64,000 nt of DNA from an uncultured Pelagibacteraceae bacterium (lineage in GTDB: Bacteria > Pseudomonadota > Alphaproteobacteria > Pelagibacterales > Pelagibacteraceae). Position numbers and translations under genes: made by a program. This document shows positions 45,334-54,708 of the stretch, one piece after another (position 1 is the first letter of the stretch; the number at the start of each line of letters is the position of its first letter). The stretch is taken from NCBI GenBank assembly GCA_902571525.1, contig CACGCL010000002.1:1-64000 (forward strand). The letters are read 5' to 3'. The notes beneath the pieces were generated by a model that ran no database searches, had not been told where the DNA came from, and was given only the letters and a program-made list of their open reading frames with translations.

Positions 45334-46345
45334 CTTTTTTGTTGATAAATAAAAGATAAATACTAAAGCTTATTAATGCTATAGAACTAATTTGGTGCAT
45401 GGATGCGATAAACATTTGTGCACCATTTAACACAGTTAAAATTCCTAATACAATTTGTATCAATAATACTATACCTAATAATTTCATTATTTTATAAAAT
45501 TTAAATAATTTCTCATTAATTACAAAGAACAAAATTAAAAGAAAAACTAAAAAGATAAGATAAGCTAAATTTCTATGTATAAATTGAACTAACGATGGGT
45601 CACTTAATGCATTTATTTTAAACAGATTATTAATTGTATTATCATCTGGGAAGTAATTATTGCCCATTAATGGCCAAGTGTTGTAAATTTTTCCTGCATC
45701 CATACCTGATACAAAAGCACCAAAAATAATTTGTAGAAATAAAATAAATAAAAATATTGAAGGTAATTTGTATTTTATTAGATGCTGATTATTTTCATTT
45801 ATTTTTTTGTGTTTTAAAATTTGCCATAATATTAATGACAAAATAATAAATGCTGTTGTTAAATGTAAAGATAATCTGAAATGACTTACATCAATTCTTT
45901 TAATTAATCCACTTTCTACCATAAACCATCCAATAAAACCCTGTAAACAGATCAATGTAAATATAAAAAAAAGAGGTCTTGTTTGTTTTATGCCTTTTTT
46001 GACAGCAAAATAAATTAATGGAATTAAAAATAATAAACCAATTAATCTAGCGAAAAATCTATGAGCCCACTCCCACCAAAAAATTATTTTGAATTGATTT
46101 AAATTCATATTAAAATTTTGAAGCTTATATTCAGGTATTTTTTTATATAAATTAAAATAATTAATCCATTCTGCGTTTGACAAAGGAGGTAAAAGGCCCC
46201 TAAAGAGCTCCCACTCTGTTATTGATAAACCTGAATCCGTAAGTCTGGTTAATCCTCCTACTACTATTATACATGAGACAAGTACAAACATACAAATTAA
46301 CCAAAAATATAAATATTTATCTGTTTTTTTATCGTTTAAGTACAC
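45326..46345 (-). CDS. ctaA: heme A synthase (CtaA/COX15)
   Basis: Oxidises heme O to heme A for aa3-type cytochrome oxidase. The 339 residues have eight membrane segments in two four-helix bundles. Blocks include VVGGLTRLTDSGLSITEWELFRG, EYKLQNFNMNLNQFKIIFWWEWAHRFFARLIG (quoted in part), IGWFMVESGLI, MNAGKIYNTWPLMG-like MDAGKIYNTWPLMGNNYFP, and LVQFIHRNLAYL. Conserved histidines are in WAHR, SHFRLSLH, IHRN and MHQ. It is divergent from the chorismate mutase gene. Confidence 0.95.
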   Translation of the reverse strand: MYLNDKKTDKYLYFWLICMFVLVSCIIVVGGLTRLTDSGLSITEWELFRGLLPPLSNAEWINYFNLYKKIPEYKLQNFNMNLNQFKIIFWWEWAHRFFARLIGLLFLIPLIYFAVKKGIKQTRPLFFIFTLICLQGFIGWFMVESGLIKRIDVSHFRLSLHLTTAFIILSLILWQILKHKKINENNQHLIKYKLPSIFLFILFLQIIFGAFVSGMDAGKIYNTWPLMGNNYFPDDNTINNLFKINALSDPSLVQFIHRNLAYLIFLVFLLILFFVINEKLFKFYKIMKLLGIVLLIQIVLGILTVLNGAQMFIASMHQISSIALISFSIYLLFINKKVN

Positions 46346-46388
46346 AATTAAATAGATATAATATTTATTAATAATTCCAAAAGAATAA

Positions 46389-46685
46389 ATGTCGCCTAGT
46401 AATAAAAAAAAATTATTAATTTTAAGAAAAAAACTTGATATAATTGACGATAAATTACTTAATTTACTTAAAATAAGATCTGATCACGTAAAAGAAGTTC
46501 TTTATTTAAAAGAATTTAAAAAAGAAATTATAGACAGAAAAAGAATAAATCTCATTCTTAAAAATATTAAAAAGAAATCTATAAAAAAAAAAATAGACCC
46601 CAAAATAAGTAATAGAATTTGGAAAAACATGATTTATGCTTTTGTAGAATTCGAATTTAATAATTTTAAAAAAAGAAAAAAATAA
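46389..46685 (+). CDS. chorismate mutase, monofunctional AroQ type
   Basis: Converts chorismate to prephenate for phenylalanine and tyrosine. The 98-residue all-helical protein has LRKKLDIIDDKLLNLLKIRSDHVKEVLYLK with the expected active-site arginines and lysine (the first Arg in the first helix, Arg and Lys later), and KEIIDRKRINLILKNI. No other domain is fused, unlike in E. coli PheA. The lysine content is high, typical of the genome. It ends next to the convergent rpmG gene, adjacent bases. Confidence 0.85.
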   Translation: MSPSNKKKLLILRKKLDIIDDKLLNLLKIRSDHVKEVLYLKEFKKEIIDRKRINLILKNIKKKSIKKKIDPKISNRIWKNMIYAFVEFEFNNFKKRKK

Positions 46686-46877
46686 TTACTTACTATGAGG
46701 TGGTAATTTTTTTTCTATAAAAACTTCGTGTTTTCTTGTTACAGGATTGTACTTCCTAGCTTTTAATTTAACCTTTGCTTTTTCACCACCAGAAGGTTTT
46801 TTTACATAATAATAGAAAGCACTGTCAGGTTTAGCCTCTGGTACTAATCTTACTTTAATATGTGATTTTTTTGCCAT
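46686..46877 (-). CDS. rpmG: 50S ribosomal protein L33
   Basis: Large-subunit protein of 63 residues. It begins MAKKSHIKVRLVPEAK and has the L33 core FYYYVKKPSG to KLKARKYNPVTRKHEVFIEKK. There are no CxxC pairs, so it is the zinc-free form. It is a little longer than the usual 55 because of a C-terminal KLPPHSK. It starts one base from the merR-type regulator stop. Confidence 0.94.
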   Translation of the reverse strand: MAKKSHIKVRLVPEAKPDSAFYYYVKKPSGGEKAKVKLKARKYNPVTRKHEVFIEKKLPPHSK

Positions 46878-47243
46878 TTAATTTTTTTTAATACTTTTTA
46901 ACAAATTACTAATTTTACTCAATCTGAATTTAATATCTAATGAACTTATAATTTTTTTATCTTTTTCGTCAATATCTAAATTGTTTCTACTTAATATCTT
47001 TTTAACACCATTAATAGTCATTCCTTGATCTTTAAGTAAATATTGTATCTTTAATAGTATATTTATATTTTTATGATTATAATAACGTCGATTATTAATT
47101 TTAATTGGTTTGATTTGCTTAAATTGTGTTTCCCAATATCTAATAGTGTAGGATTGGTTATTTTGCTTATTTGGATTGTTGGTATTCAATATATCAACAA
47201 CTTCACTAATAGTTTTATATGATTCTTTTAATTTATTATCCAT
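46878..47243 (-). CDS. MerR family transcriptional regulator
   Basis: DNA-binding protein of 121 residues. The winged helix begins ISEVVDILNTNNPNKQ and contains YTIRYWETQFKQIKPIKINNRRYYNHKNINIL, the typical MerR recognition block. A short helical tail follows (LKDQGMTINGVKKIL). No cysteine metal site is visible. In alphaproteobacteria such a regulator stands downstream of ihfA, as here (eight-base overlap). The role is unknown. Confidence 0.9.
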   Translation of the reverse strand: MDNKLKESYKTISEVVDILNTNNPNKQNNQSYTIRYWETQFKQIKPIKINNRRYYNHKNINILLKIQYLLKDQGMTINGVKKILSRNNLDIDEKDKKIISSLDIKFRLSKISNLLKSIKKN

Positions 47244-47532
47244 TTTTTAAGTTAACAAATTTTTTAAAATCTTTCGATGCTTTAAACAAAACTACATTTC
47301 TGGCAGATATAAATTTTTTTTCTCTTGTTTTTGGGTTTCTACCTACTCTTTCCTTTTTTTTTCTTAATTCAAATGTGCCGAAGTTAGAAATTTTTACTTT
47401 TTTATTCTTTTTTAAATTTTCAATTATTATGTAAAGAATATCATCCAGAATTGTATTCAATATTCTTTTTGAAAATCCAAGCTGCATGTATGTAGAATTT
47501 ATTATGTCCTTTTTTGTTAAATTTATTCTCAT
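47236..47532 (-). CDS. ihfA: integration host factor alpha subunit
   Basis: HU/IHF-family DNA-bending protein, 98 residues. It has LTKKDIINSTYMQLGFSKR, VKISNFGTFELRKKKERVGRNPKTREKKFI (quoted in part), with the DNA-intercalating proline in GRNPKTRE, and VVLFKASKDFKKFVN. Overlaps plsX by four bases. The fabH gene that often separates plsX from ihfA is absent. Confidence 0.88.
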   Translation of the reverse strand: MRINLTKKDIINSTYMQLGFSKRILNTILDDILYIIIENLKKNKKVKISNFGTFELRKKKERVGRNPKTREKKFISARNVVLFKASKDFKKFVNLKNG

Positions 47533-48536
47533 TTAATAATGTTATCTTTAATTTTTTGTATCAAATTATTTTTAACTATTTTAATACAAACATTTAATGA
47601 ATGCGAGAAACCAATATGGTCTGTTGATCCATGGCTTTTAACAACAGGTGAGTCTAGTCCTATTAATATAGCTCCATTATAAAGTCTAGGATCTAGTTTT
47701 TTTTTGATTTTATTTATATTTTTAATGTTGATTAAACTAGAGACTTTACCTAAAAAATTAGATGTCATTGATTCCTTAAATTCTTTAATAATGAAATTAG
47801 CGGTGCCCTCAGCTGTTTTTAATGCTACGTTACCAGTAAAACCATCTGTAACTATTACATTTGCTTTACCATCCATAATATGATTGCCTTCAATATAACC
47901 ATAAAAATCAAAATTTTTATTTATTTCTTTTTGCAAACTCTGATAAGCTTTTTTAATCACTTCGTTACCTTTTAATTCTTCCGAACCAATATTTAGAAGT
48001 GCTACTATAGCGTTATCATTTGGATACAAAGATTTAAACAATGATGATCCCATAATAGAAAAATCTATTAAATTTTTTTCATTACATTCAATATTTAAAC
48101 CAAGGTCCAATACAATATTAAATTTTTTTTTATTTGGCCATAAGGCAGATAAAGCAGGTTTATCAATATCTTTAATCATCTGCAAATTTAATTTTGATAT
48201 AACAAAAAGAGCTCCTGTATTTCCTGCAGATATGGCAACATCTGATTCATTATTTTTAACACTTTGAATTGTTAACCACATACTTGTATCTTTCCCTTTT
48301 TTCGCAGCAGACAAAGGAGAGTCAGTATCTAGGATTTTGTTTTTAGTGTTTATAATATGAAATATTTTTTTATTATAATTTTTTGGTAATAAAGGTTCTA
48401 TTTTTTCTGAATCTCCAAAAATATTATATAATATGTTACTATTTTCTTTATGATTTAAAATTATACCTTCAATTACTTTTTTTGGAGAGTTTTCCCCACC
48501 CATTGCATCAACTGCAATTTTGATATTTTCCGACAT
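47529..48536 (-). CDS. plsX: phosphate acyltransferase PlsX
   Basis: Makes acyl-phosphate from acyl-ACP for phospholipid synthesis. The start is KIAVDAMGGENSPKKVIEG, then SAAKKGKDTSMWLTIQSVK, VAISAGNTGALFVISKL, and the C-terminal blocks NVIVTDGFTGNVALKTAEG and GAILIGLDSPVVKSHG. 335 residues, typical. It lies between rpmF and ihfA on the minus strand, the common rpmF-plsX order. Confidence 0.95.
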   Translation of the reverse strand: MSENIKIAVDAMGGENSPKKVIEGIILNHKENSNILYNIFGDSEKIEPLLPKNYNKKIFHIINTKNKILDTDSPLSAAKKGKDTSMWLTIQSVKNNESDVAISAGNTGALFVISKLNLQMIKDIDKPALSALWPNKKKFNIVLDLGLNIECNEKNLIDFSIMGSSLFKSLYPNDNAIVALLNIGSEELKGNEVIKKAYQSLQKEINKNFDFYGYIEGNHIMDGKANVIVTDGFTGNVALKTAEGTANFIIKEFKESMTSNFLGKVSSLINIKNINKIKKKLDPRLYNGAILIGLDSPVVKSHGSTDHIGFSHSLNVCIKIVKNNLIQKIKDNIIK

Positions 48537-48542
48537 AAAAAA

Positions 48543-48722
48543 TTATTCCTTGGGATCTAAAACTTGTCTACCTTTATAGGTGCCTGTCTTCATATCAATA
48601 TGATGGGATAATCTATATTCACCAGATTTTTTATCTTCAATTATATTTTTACTTGAAAATTTCATGTGAGATCTTCTTTTACCAGATCTTGATTTAGTTG
48701 TTTTACGTTTTGGAACTGCCAT
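48543..48722 (-). CDS. rpmF: 50S ribosomal protein L32 (absent from the ORF track)
   Basis: A 59-residue ORF just below the track length cut-off. The translation [19 protein letters not shown] is the L32 hallmark, and the body ends [20 protein letters not shown]. No zinc cysteines. It sits between the CBP3-like gene (three bases away) and plsX (six bases), the expected alphaproteobacterial position. Confidence 0.97.
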   Translation of the reverse strand: MAVPKRKTTKSRSGKRRSHMKFSSKNIIEDKKSGEYRLSHHIDMKTGTYKGRQVLDPKE

Positions 48723-48725
48723 AAT

Positions 48726-49199
48726 TTAAAATTTATGATTTATTACACTTTTTGTAAATGAATTTAAAGATGTTTTTGATAAATAATTTGTATACTTTAT
48801 AAAATAATCAATAAAATTTTCATTATTATCATTCATTTCTATAAAAGATCTGAATACTGTATTTTTTTCATCATAATTAGACTTTTCCCAATTCTCAAAT
48901 TTATTAATAATTGAATATAGTAAATTAACATATGTTTTCATCTTTTTATTCACAGTTTGATCTCCATATCCAATTTCTCTTATATCAAGTTCGATTTGTC
49001 TGAAAACATAATCGTAAAAATTTTGCATATATTTTTGATCAATTTTTGATTTAAAATACTTAAAAAAAAAAGCTAAATGAAAAAAAAATATCAATAACCT
49101 ATCCGAGAAAGTATCTTTTTTTGTAAAATTAAAAAAAAGATTTTTATTTCTAGAGAGATTAACTAAATTATTGTATATATTAATATATTCTGAATTCAT
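48726..49199 (-). CDS. ubiquinol-cytochrome c chaperone (CBP3-like)
   Basis: Assembly factor for cytochrome bc1 (CBP3/UQCC1 family). The 157-residue protein contains FSDRLLIFFFHLAFFFKYFK, FYDYVFRQIELDIREIGYGD and QTVNKKMKTYVNLLYSIINKF, which match the family's core (REIGxGDxxVxKKMK). It lies upstream of rpmF on the minus strand. In many alphaproteobacteria a yceD (DUF177) gene lies between; here it is absent. Its start codon overlaps the BamE-like start codon on the other strand (CATG). Confidence 0.85.
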   Translation of the reverse strand: MNSEYINIYNNLVNLSRNKNLFFNFTKKDTFSDRLLIFFFHLAFFFKYFKSKIDQKYMQNFYDYVFRQIELDIREIGYGDQTVNKKMKTYVNLLYSIINKFENWEKSNYDEKNTVFRSFIEMNDNNENFIDYFIKYTNYLSKTSLNSFTKSVINHKF

Positions 49200-49665
49200 G
49201 AAGTTATTATTTTATATATCTCTTTTTTTTTTAATATCAAATTGTTCTTTAAATTTAGTTGATGATCATCATGGTGTCTATTTTTTAGATAAAAAAGAAA
49301 AAAAAATAGTTGTGTCAGAGTCCAATGTTAACGATATATTAAGTATTTTTGGTGAACCTTCTACTAAAAGTACTTTCGATAATGATGTTTGGATATATAT
49401 AGAAAGAAAAATATCAAATACACACTTTTTTGGTAAAAGACAATTAATTGTAAATAATGTGATGGTTTTAGAAATTGATGATAAAGGTATTTTAGCTAAA
49501 AAAGATTTCTATAACATTGAAGATATGAAAAATTTAAAATTTGATAATCAACGATCAGCAAGTTTAAATAAAAGAAACTTTATATATAATTTTTTATCTA
49601 GTATGAGACAAAGAGTTAATGACCCTCTTGGAATAAGAAAAAAAAAGAGAGAAAAAGGTAACTAA
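49198..49665 (+). CDS. bamE: BamE-like outer membrane assembly lipoprotein (SmpA/OmlA)
   Basis: Component of the BAM machine that inserts outer-membrane proteins. The ATG at 49198 gives MKLLFYISLFFLISNCS, a lipoprotein signal with lipobox LISNC. The track's nine-codon-longer start would bury the signal. The SmpA/OmlA domain shows VNDILSIFGEPSTKSTFDNDVWIYIE and the repeated VLEIDDKGIL. The mature protein is about 140 residues. It is divergent from the CBP3-like gene with overlapping start codons, so promoter and translation signals lie inside the opposite coding region. Confidence 0.85.
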   Translation: MKLLFYISLFFLISNCSLNLVDDHHGVYFLDKKEKKIVVSESNVNDILSIFGEPSTKSTFDNDVWIYIERKISNTHFFGKRQLIVNNVMVLEIDDKGILAKKDFYNIEDMKNLKFDNQRSASLNKRNFIYNFLSSMRQRVNDPLGIRKKKREKGN

Positions 49666-49686
49666 AAATAATTTCTTAGTTAAAAA

Positions 49687-51792
49687 TTATCCTGCAATTA
49701 CAGCTAACAATAACAATGCCACAATATTAGTAATCTTAATCATTGGATTTACAGCTGGCCCAGCTGTATCTTTATATGGATCTCCTACGGTATCTCCAGT
49801 GACAGCAGCTTTATGAGCCTCCGAACCTTTTCCACCAAAATTTCCGTCCTCAATATATTTTTTGGCATTATCCCAAGCACCACCACCAGCAGTCATAGAA
49901 ACAGCTACAAATAATCCCGTAATAATAACACCTAATAACATTGCACCTACAGATGCTAGCGCAGCAACTTGTCCACCTATGAATAAAATTGCAAAATATA
50001 AAACTATAGGAGAAAGAACAGGCAGTAACGAGGGTAATATCATTTCTTTAATAGCTGCAACCGTAAGTAAATCAACAAGTTTTGCATAATCAGGTTTTTG
50101 TTTTTTTTTCATTATACCTGGATATTTTTTAAACTGCCTTCTAACTTCAATAACAACTGCACCACCCGCTCTACCAACAGCTTGCATTCCCATTGAACCA
50201 AAAAGATAGGGTAGCATCCCTCCTATAAGAAGACCAACTACAACGTATGGATTAGATAAATCAAAAGTCACAATTATTCCCTCTAAATTTGAACCAGCTA
50301 CTTTTGAGAAATGTTTAATATCCTCCGTATATGCAGCAAATAAAACTAACGCACCTAAACCAGCAGAACCAATAGCATATCCCTTGGTTACGGCTTTTGT
50401 AGTATTTCCAACTGCATCAAGTGCATCTGTTGTTTTTCTCACATTATTAGGTAGTTTTGACATTTCAGCAATTCCACCAGCATTATCAGTAACTGGTCCA
50501 TATGCGTCTAGTGCCACAACCATTCCTGCTAGTGCCAACATAGTGGTTACAGCAATAGCTATACCATATAATCCAGCAATGTTATTTGTTGTGAGTATCC
50601 CCACAACAATAATTAATGCAGGTACCGCTGTTGCTTCTAAAGATATTGCTAATCCTTGTATAACGTTTGTTCCATGACCAGTTGTTGAAGAACCCGCAAC
50701 ACTTCTAACAGGCCTATAATTAGTGCCAGTATAATATTCTGTTACCCAAATTAATAAACCAGTGATTACTAAACCAATTATACCACAATAGTACAAACTC
50801 ATTCCTGTGAAAGATTTATTTTTTAAACTATACGGATTATCTAATCCTAAAACATAGTCAGTAACTGGGTATAAAATAATTAACGAGGTAACAGCAGAGA
50901 CTACAAAACCTTTATATAATGCATTCATTACATTTTTGCTTTTTCCTAATTTTACAAAAAAAGTTCCGATTATTGATGTTAATATACATGCACCTCCGAT
51001 AGAAAGAGGATATATCATCATACTCATGTCTCCAGGAAAAAATATAGATGACAAAACCATTGTTGCTACAATTGTGACAGCATATGTCTCAAATAAATCT
51101 GCAGCCATTCCAGCACAATCTCCGACATTATCTCCAACATTATCTGCTATAACGGCTGGATTTCTTGGATCATCTTCGGGTATACCCGCTTCTACTTTTC
51201 CAACAAGATCTGCACCAACATCTGCTCCTTTTGTAAATATACCACCACCTAGCCTTGCAAATATAGAAATTAATGATGCACCAAAACCTAGGGCAACCAA
51301 CGCATTGACTATTTCTCTTTCATCAACTCTAAAACTTAATAAAAAATAATAATAAACTGCAATTGACAATAACGCTAAACCAGCAACTAACATTCCTGTA
51401 ACTGCTCCAGATTTAAATGCTACTGATAATCCACTAGCTAAACCTTTCCTAGAAGCTTCTGCGGTTCTAACATTAGCTTGAACAGAAACTAGCATACCTA
51501 CATAACCAGCAATACCTGAGAGTGTTGCGCCAATTAGATATCCTAAACCTACAAGAATGCTAAATGAAAAACTTACAATAACCAAAACTACTGCTCCGAC
51601 AATTGAAATTGTTTTATATTGTCTATTTAAATATGCCTTAGCACCTATTTGTATAGCAGATGCAATTTCTTGCATTTTAGGATTGCCTGCACTTGAGCTT
51701 AGAATACTTTTACCTGTAAAGAAACCGTAAACGATTGACAATAGTCCTGCTAAAATTGTGTAAATTAAAATTGTTTCAGTATTACTTGACAT
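49687..51792 (-). CDS. hppA: K+-independent membrane-bound proton-pumping pyrophosphatase
   Basis: Hydrolyses pyrophosphate and pumps protons out of the cytoplasm, recovering energy. The 701 residues form 16 membrane segments. The catalytic block [40 protein letters not shown] (quoted in part), DNAGGIAEM, and [19 protein letters not shown] are typical. In [17 protein letters not shown] the lysine after GNTT marks the K+-independent type (K+-dependent enzymes have alanine there). Such a pump fits a slow-growing ocean cell. It is convergent with the BamE-like gene. Confidence 0.96.
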   Translation of the reverse strand: MSSNTETILIYTILAGLLSIVYGFFTGKSILSSSAGNPKMQEIASAIQIGAKAYLNRQYKTISIVGAVVLVIVSFSFSILVGLGYLIGATLSGIAGYVGMLVSVQANVRTAEASRKGLASGLSVAFKSGAVTGMLVAGLALLSIAVYYYFLLSFRVDEREIVNALVALGFGASLISIFARLGGGIFTKGADVGADLVGKVEAGIPEDDPRNPAVIADNVGDNVGDCAGMAADLFETYAVTIVATMVLSSIFFPGDMSMMIYPLSIGGACILTSIIGTFFVKLGKSKNVMNALYKGFVVSAVTSLIILYPVTDYVLGLDNPYSLKNKSFTGMSLYYCGIIGLVITGLLIWVTEYYTGTNYRPVRSVAGSSTTGHGTNVIQGLAISLEATAVPALIIVVGILTTNNIAGLYGIAIAVTTMLALAGMVVALDAYGPVTDNAGGIAEMSKLPNNVRKTTDALDAVGNTTKAVTKGYAIGSAGLGALVLFAAYTEDIKHFSKVAGSNLEGIIVTFDLSNPYVVVGLLIGGMLPYLFGSMGMQAVGRAGGAVVIEVRRQFKKYPGIMKKKQKPDYAKLVDLLTVAAIKEMILPSLLPVLSPIVLYFAILFIGGQVAALASVGAMLLGVIITGLFVAVSMTAGGGAWDNAKKYIEDGNFGGKGSEAHKAAVTGDTVGDPYKDTAGPAVNPMIKITNIVALLLLAVIAG

Positions 51793-51849
51793 AAATTAAA
51801 ATTTTTAAAGGCGGACAATACAAAATAGAACATAAAAGGCAATATAATA

Positions 51850-52815
51850 TTAAGTAAAAAAATGCTCATAGCCTGGAAATTTTGCTAATTTTAGCTCTTT
51901 ATCACCATTTAATAGCTTAAACTTGAATTTCTTTTTTGATAATATTTTTCCTATTTTGGTTATTTTTGTATTTGTTTTTCTGGAAATTCTGTGAATCATT
52001 GTTTTATTAGATTTTTGAGCAGTAAATAAAATCTGATAATCATCGCCATTGAAAATAAATTTATTTTTTTTTAAAGAGTTTTCTTTTAAAAATTTTTTTA
52101 AGTTATTAGATATTGGTATTTTATTGTAATAAATTTCATATGAAACATTTTGATTATTAATCATTTTATTTAAATCAATTAAAAGTCCATCAGAAATATC
52201 AATAGATGTGTTTGCAAATTTAGTTAAATATTTCGAAAAATTTGAATTAATTTTTGGTAGATAAAATTTGTTAATAAAATATTTTTTATCAATATTATTT
52301 TTAAAATTTTTCTTTTGTAGATACTTTAAACCTAAGTAACTATCACCTAATTCACCAGTAATGTATATATCATCATTAATTTTAGCATTATTTCTTTCAA
52401 CTATTTTGTTACTAAAGCCTAGTGAAATAATGGTAAATGAATTTATTTGAGAATAAACTGTATCTCCACCTGATAGTTTAATAGAAAATTTTTTTTGTTC
52501 AGACTTCAATGAATTAATTATTTTACTTATATTTTCTTTAGTGAAAGACTTTTTGTTTCCACTTCCTGAAATAAAGTAAAATTTTGGTGTCACACCTTTA
52601 CAAATTAAATCAGATATGGATGATCGTATAATCTTTTTAATTAATAAATTTGGATTATCAAAACTTGGAAAGTGAGTTTTTTCAACATAGGTATCGACAG
52701 ATATTACAGTTTTATTATTCTTATCAAAAAATACGTCATCATTTAAGTTTAATGCTGCTGGATTTTTGTTAGCTAATTTTGCTAAATAATTTTTAATTAA
52801 ACTATTTTCATTCAT
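51850..52815 (-). CDS. thiL: thiamine-monophosphate kinase
   Basis: Phosphorylates thiamine monophosphate to the active diphosphate. It has the PurM-like architecture: NDDVFFDKNNKTVISVDTYVEKTHF, KLSGGDTVYSQINSF, NDDIYITGELGDSYLGLKYL and SIDISDGLLIDLNKM. 321 residues. It overlaps nusB by eight bases; nusB-thiL is a widespread pair. The final step of thiamine activation is thus present here, whatever the source of the precursors. Confidence 0.93.
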   Translation of the reverse strand: MNENSLIKNYLAKLANKNPAALNLNDDVFFDKNNKTVISVDTYVEKTHFPSFDNPNLLIKKIIRSSISDLICKGVTPKFYFISGSGNKKSFTKENISKIINSLKSEQKKFSIKLSGGDTVYSQINSFTIISLGFSNKIVERNNAKINDDIYITGELGDSYLGLKYLQKKNFKNNIDKKYFINKFYLPKINSNFSKYLTKFANTSIDISDGLLIDLNKMINNQNVSYEIYYNKIPISNNLKKFLKENSLKKNKFIFNGDDYQILFTAQKSNKTMIHRISRKTNTKITKIGKILSKKKFKFKLLNGDKELKLAKFPGYEHFFT

Positions 52816-53212
52816 TTATCGATCTTAAATTTTTTGAAATTTTATCAAGTAATGCATTTAAATATTTTGTTTTATTATCTTCTATAAAAAAATTAGATGC
52901 ATTCAAATATTCTTTTATAATTATTTTTGAGGAGGTAGTTGGTTTGTATAATAGTTCGTAAATTGCACTTTTCAAAATGATTAAAAAAACACTATCATGC
53001 TTTTTTAAATTTATTTCAGTGTCTAAATATTTTTTTATCTCCATAAGTATAACTTCATTTCTTTCTATAGTACCAAAGACAACATCTTTTATAAATTTTT
53101 TAAACCTATGTTTTGGGATTCTTATACTTTGGTTGTCATTATAATATTTTCCATATAATATTTGGATAATTATAACCCTTGGGTTATTTTTAGGACTGTA
53201 AAAAGGCTTCAT
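52808..53212 (-). CDS. nusB: transcription antitermination factor NusB
   Basis: RNA-binding protein in the Nus complex that suppresses termination in rRNA operons. The 134-residue all-helical protein shows ARE-like NNPRVIIIQILYGKYYND at the start and VFLIILKSAIYELLYKPTTSSKIIIKEYLNAS (quoted in part) in the second half, including the PTxxKIxIxEYL motif. It follows ribH and precedes thiL. Confidence 0.9.
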   Translation of the reverse strand: MKPFYSPKNNPRVIIIQILYGKYYNDNQSIRIPKHRFKKFIKDVVFGTIERNEVILMEIKKYLDTEINLKKHDSVFLIILKSAIYELLYKPTTSSKIIIKEYLNASNFFIEDNKTKYLNALLDKISKNLRSINE

Positions 53213-53224
53213 TTTTAAATTAAT

Positions 53225-53611
53225 TTATTTACAAAGAATGCTATTTAGAGCTAATGCAGCCTCTTTACCTTTGTTTTTTCTTGCTAAAGCTTGCTTGTAA
53301 TTAAAACAAGTTAAAATACAGTTTCCTACAGGTTTTTTACTATCTATACTTATATTCATGATTGCATCAATTACGGACTTTGATATTAAATCAAAATGTG
53401 CAGTTTTTCCTTTAATAACACATCCAATAGCAACAAAACCGTCAAACTTTTTTAAATTTTTTGATATTATTACTGGTATTTCAAAAACCCCAGGAACCTT
53501 AATAACATTAAATTTAATTTTTTTATCTATAAATTTTATTGTGTTTATTAACAAGGCCTCGGCAATGTCTTTGTAATAATCTGATACAACTATAAGAACT
53601 TTTTTTTTCAT
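53225..53611 (-). CDS. ribH: 6,7-dimethyl-8-ribityllumazine synthase
   Basis: Next-to-last step of riboflavin synthesis. The 128 residues show VSDYYKDIAEALL, the substrate-binding KVPGVFEIPVI, the catalytic histidine in IGCVIKGKTAHFDLI, and GNCILTCFNYKQALARK. Slightly shorter than the usual ~150. It overlaps ribBA by four bases and lies in the order nusB-ribH-ribBA-ribE-ribD. Confidence 0.93.
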   Translation of the reverse strand: MKKKVLIVVSDYYKDIAEALLINTIKFIDKKIKFNVIKVPGVFEIPVIISKNLKKFDGFVAIGCVIKGKTAHFDLISKSVIDAIMNISIDSKKPVGNCILTCFNYKQALARKNKGKEAALALNSILCK

Positions 53612-54708
53612 TTAATAATCTCTTGTTTAACAATTTTTATATCAAATCCCTCTAGACCTACAACTTTTTTTGGAGATCTTGTAACTAAAATCATATTTTT
53701 TATTTTTAATGATTTTATTATTTGTGCACCTATGCCGTAATTTCTTATCAATTGATCTGGACTCTTTTTAATTTTCTCTGATTTTAAGTCACGTAAAGTT
53801 GCTGATACTGACTTGATGTTAGTATCTCTAATAAATATTAGAACACAATTATTAAATTTTTGAAAGTATTTTAAAGTTTTGCTGAATGAATTTGGTAGAT
53901 TTTTTCCCATAAGGTAGTTTTCAACAATATTAGAAGATATAACTCTAACTCTAATATTTTTATTAGATTTGATTTTACCCTTTATTAAAGCAAAATTTTC
54001 AGACCCATCTAATAAATTTTCGAATACCTTAATTGAGAATTTTTGATTATTTATCACTATTTTATCTTTTTTCTTTAATCTGATTAATTTTTCATTTTTA
54101 AACCTATACGATATTAAGTCCTCAATTTTACCAATTTTTAGCTTATGCTTTTTTGCAAAATCAAAGAGTTCTTTTCCTTTTGCCATAACTCCATTATCAT
54201 TCATTATTTCACATATAACTGCTGATGGGTTTTTATTTGCTAGTTTAGAAATATCAACAGATGCTTCTGTATGACCCGCTCTGACTAATACACCACCCTC
54301 TTTAGATATAATTGGAAAAATATGTCCCGGAGAGACAATTTCTTCTTTCTTAACTTTATTCTTAATAGCTGTTTTAATTGTTTTGGACCTATCTTTTGCT
54401 GAAATACCTGTGGTAACACCTTTTCTTGCTTCAATCGAAACTGTAAAAGCAGTTTGATTTCTTGAATTATTTATTGGTGACATTAATGATAAATTTAATT
54501 TTTTTGCTTGCTTGTCTGTAATAGCTAAACAAATTAATCCTCTACCATATCTAGCCATAAAATTTATTTTATTAGATGATATATTTGATGCAGGAACGAC
54601 TAAATCTCCCTCATTTTCACGATTTTCATCATCAACAAGGACATACATTTCACCTTTTTTTGCAGATCTTATAATTTTATCTATTGGAGTATAATTACTT
54701 TTTACCAT
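53608..54708 (-). CDS. ribBA: 3,4-dihydroxy-2-butanone 4-phosphate synthase with degenerate GTP cyclohydrolase II domain
   Basis: The N-terminal half (about 1-205) is a RibB domain making the four-carbon precursor of lumazine: [31 protein letters not shown] and [25 protein letters not shown]. The C-terminal half resembles GTP cyclohydrolase II in fold but lacks the cysteine ligands (no GxC...DCDC-like motif); only [13 protein letters not shown] is recognisable. It therefore probably does not make the pyrimidine precursor, and a separate RibA would be needed elsewhere. Such inactive tails occur in other alphaproteobacteria. It overlaps ribE by 14 bases. Confidence 0.9.
   Translation of the reverse strand: MVKSNYTPIDKIIRSAKKGEMYVLVDDENRENEGDLVVPASNISSNKINFMARYGRGLICLAITDKQAKKLNLSLMSPINNSRNQTAFTVSIEARKGVTTGISAKDRSKTIKTAIKNKVKKEEIVSPGHIFPIISKEGGVLVRAGHTEASVDISKLANKNPSAVICEIMNDNGVMAKGKELFDFAKKHKLKIGKIEDLISYRFKNEKLIRLKKKDKIVINNQKFSIKVFENLLDGSENFALIKGKIKSNKNIRVRVISSNIVENYLMGKNLPNSFSKTLKYFQKFNNCVLIFIRDTNIKSVSATLRDLKSEKIKKSPDQLIRNYGIGAQIIKSLKIKNMILVTRSPKKVVGLEGFDIKIVKQEIIK

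Noticed and set aside
50936-51349. 137-residue plus-strand ORF opposite hppA
   Set aside because: Shadow of the conserved, less AT-rich hppA coding region; no motif.
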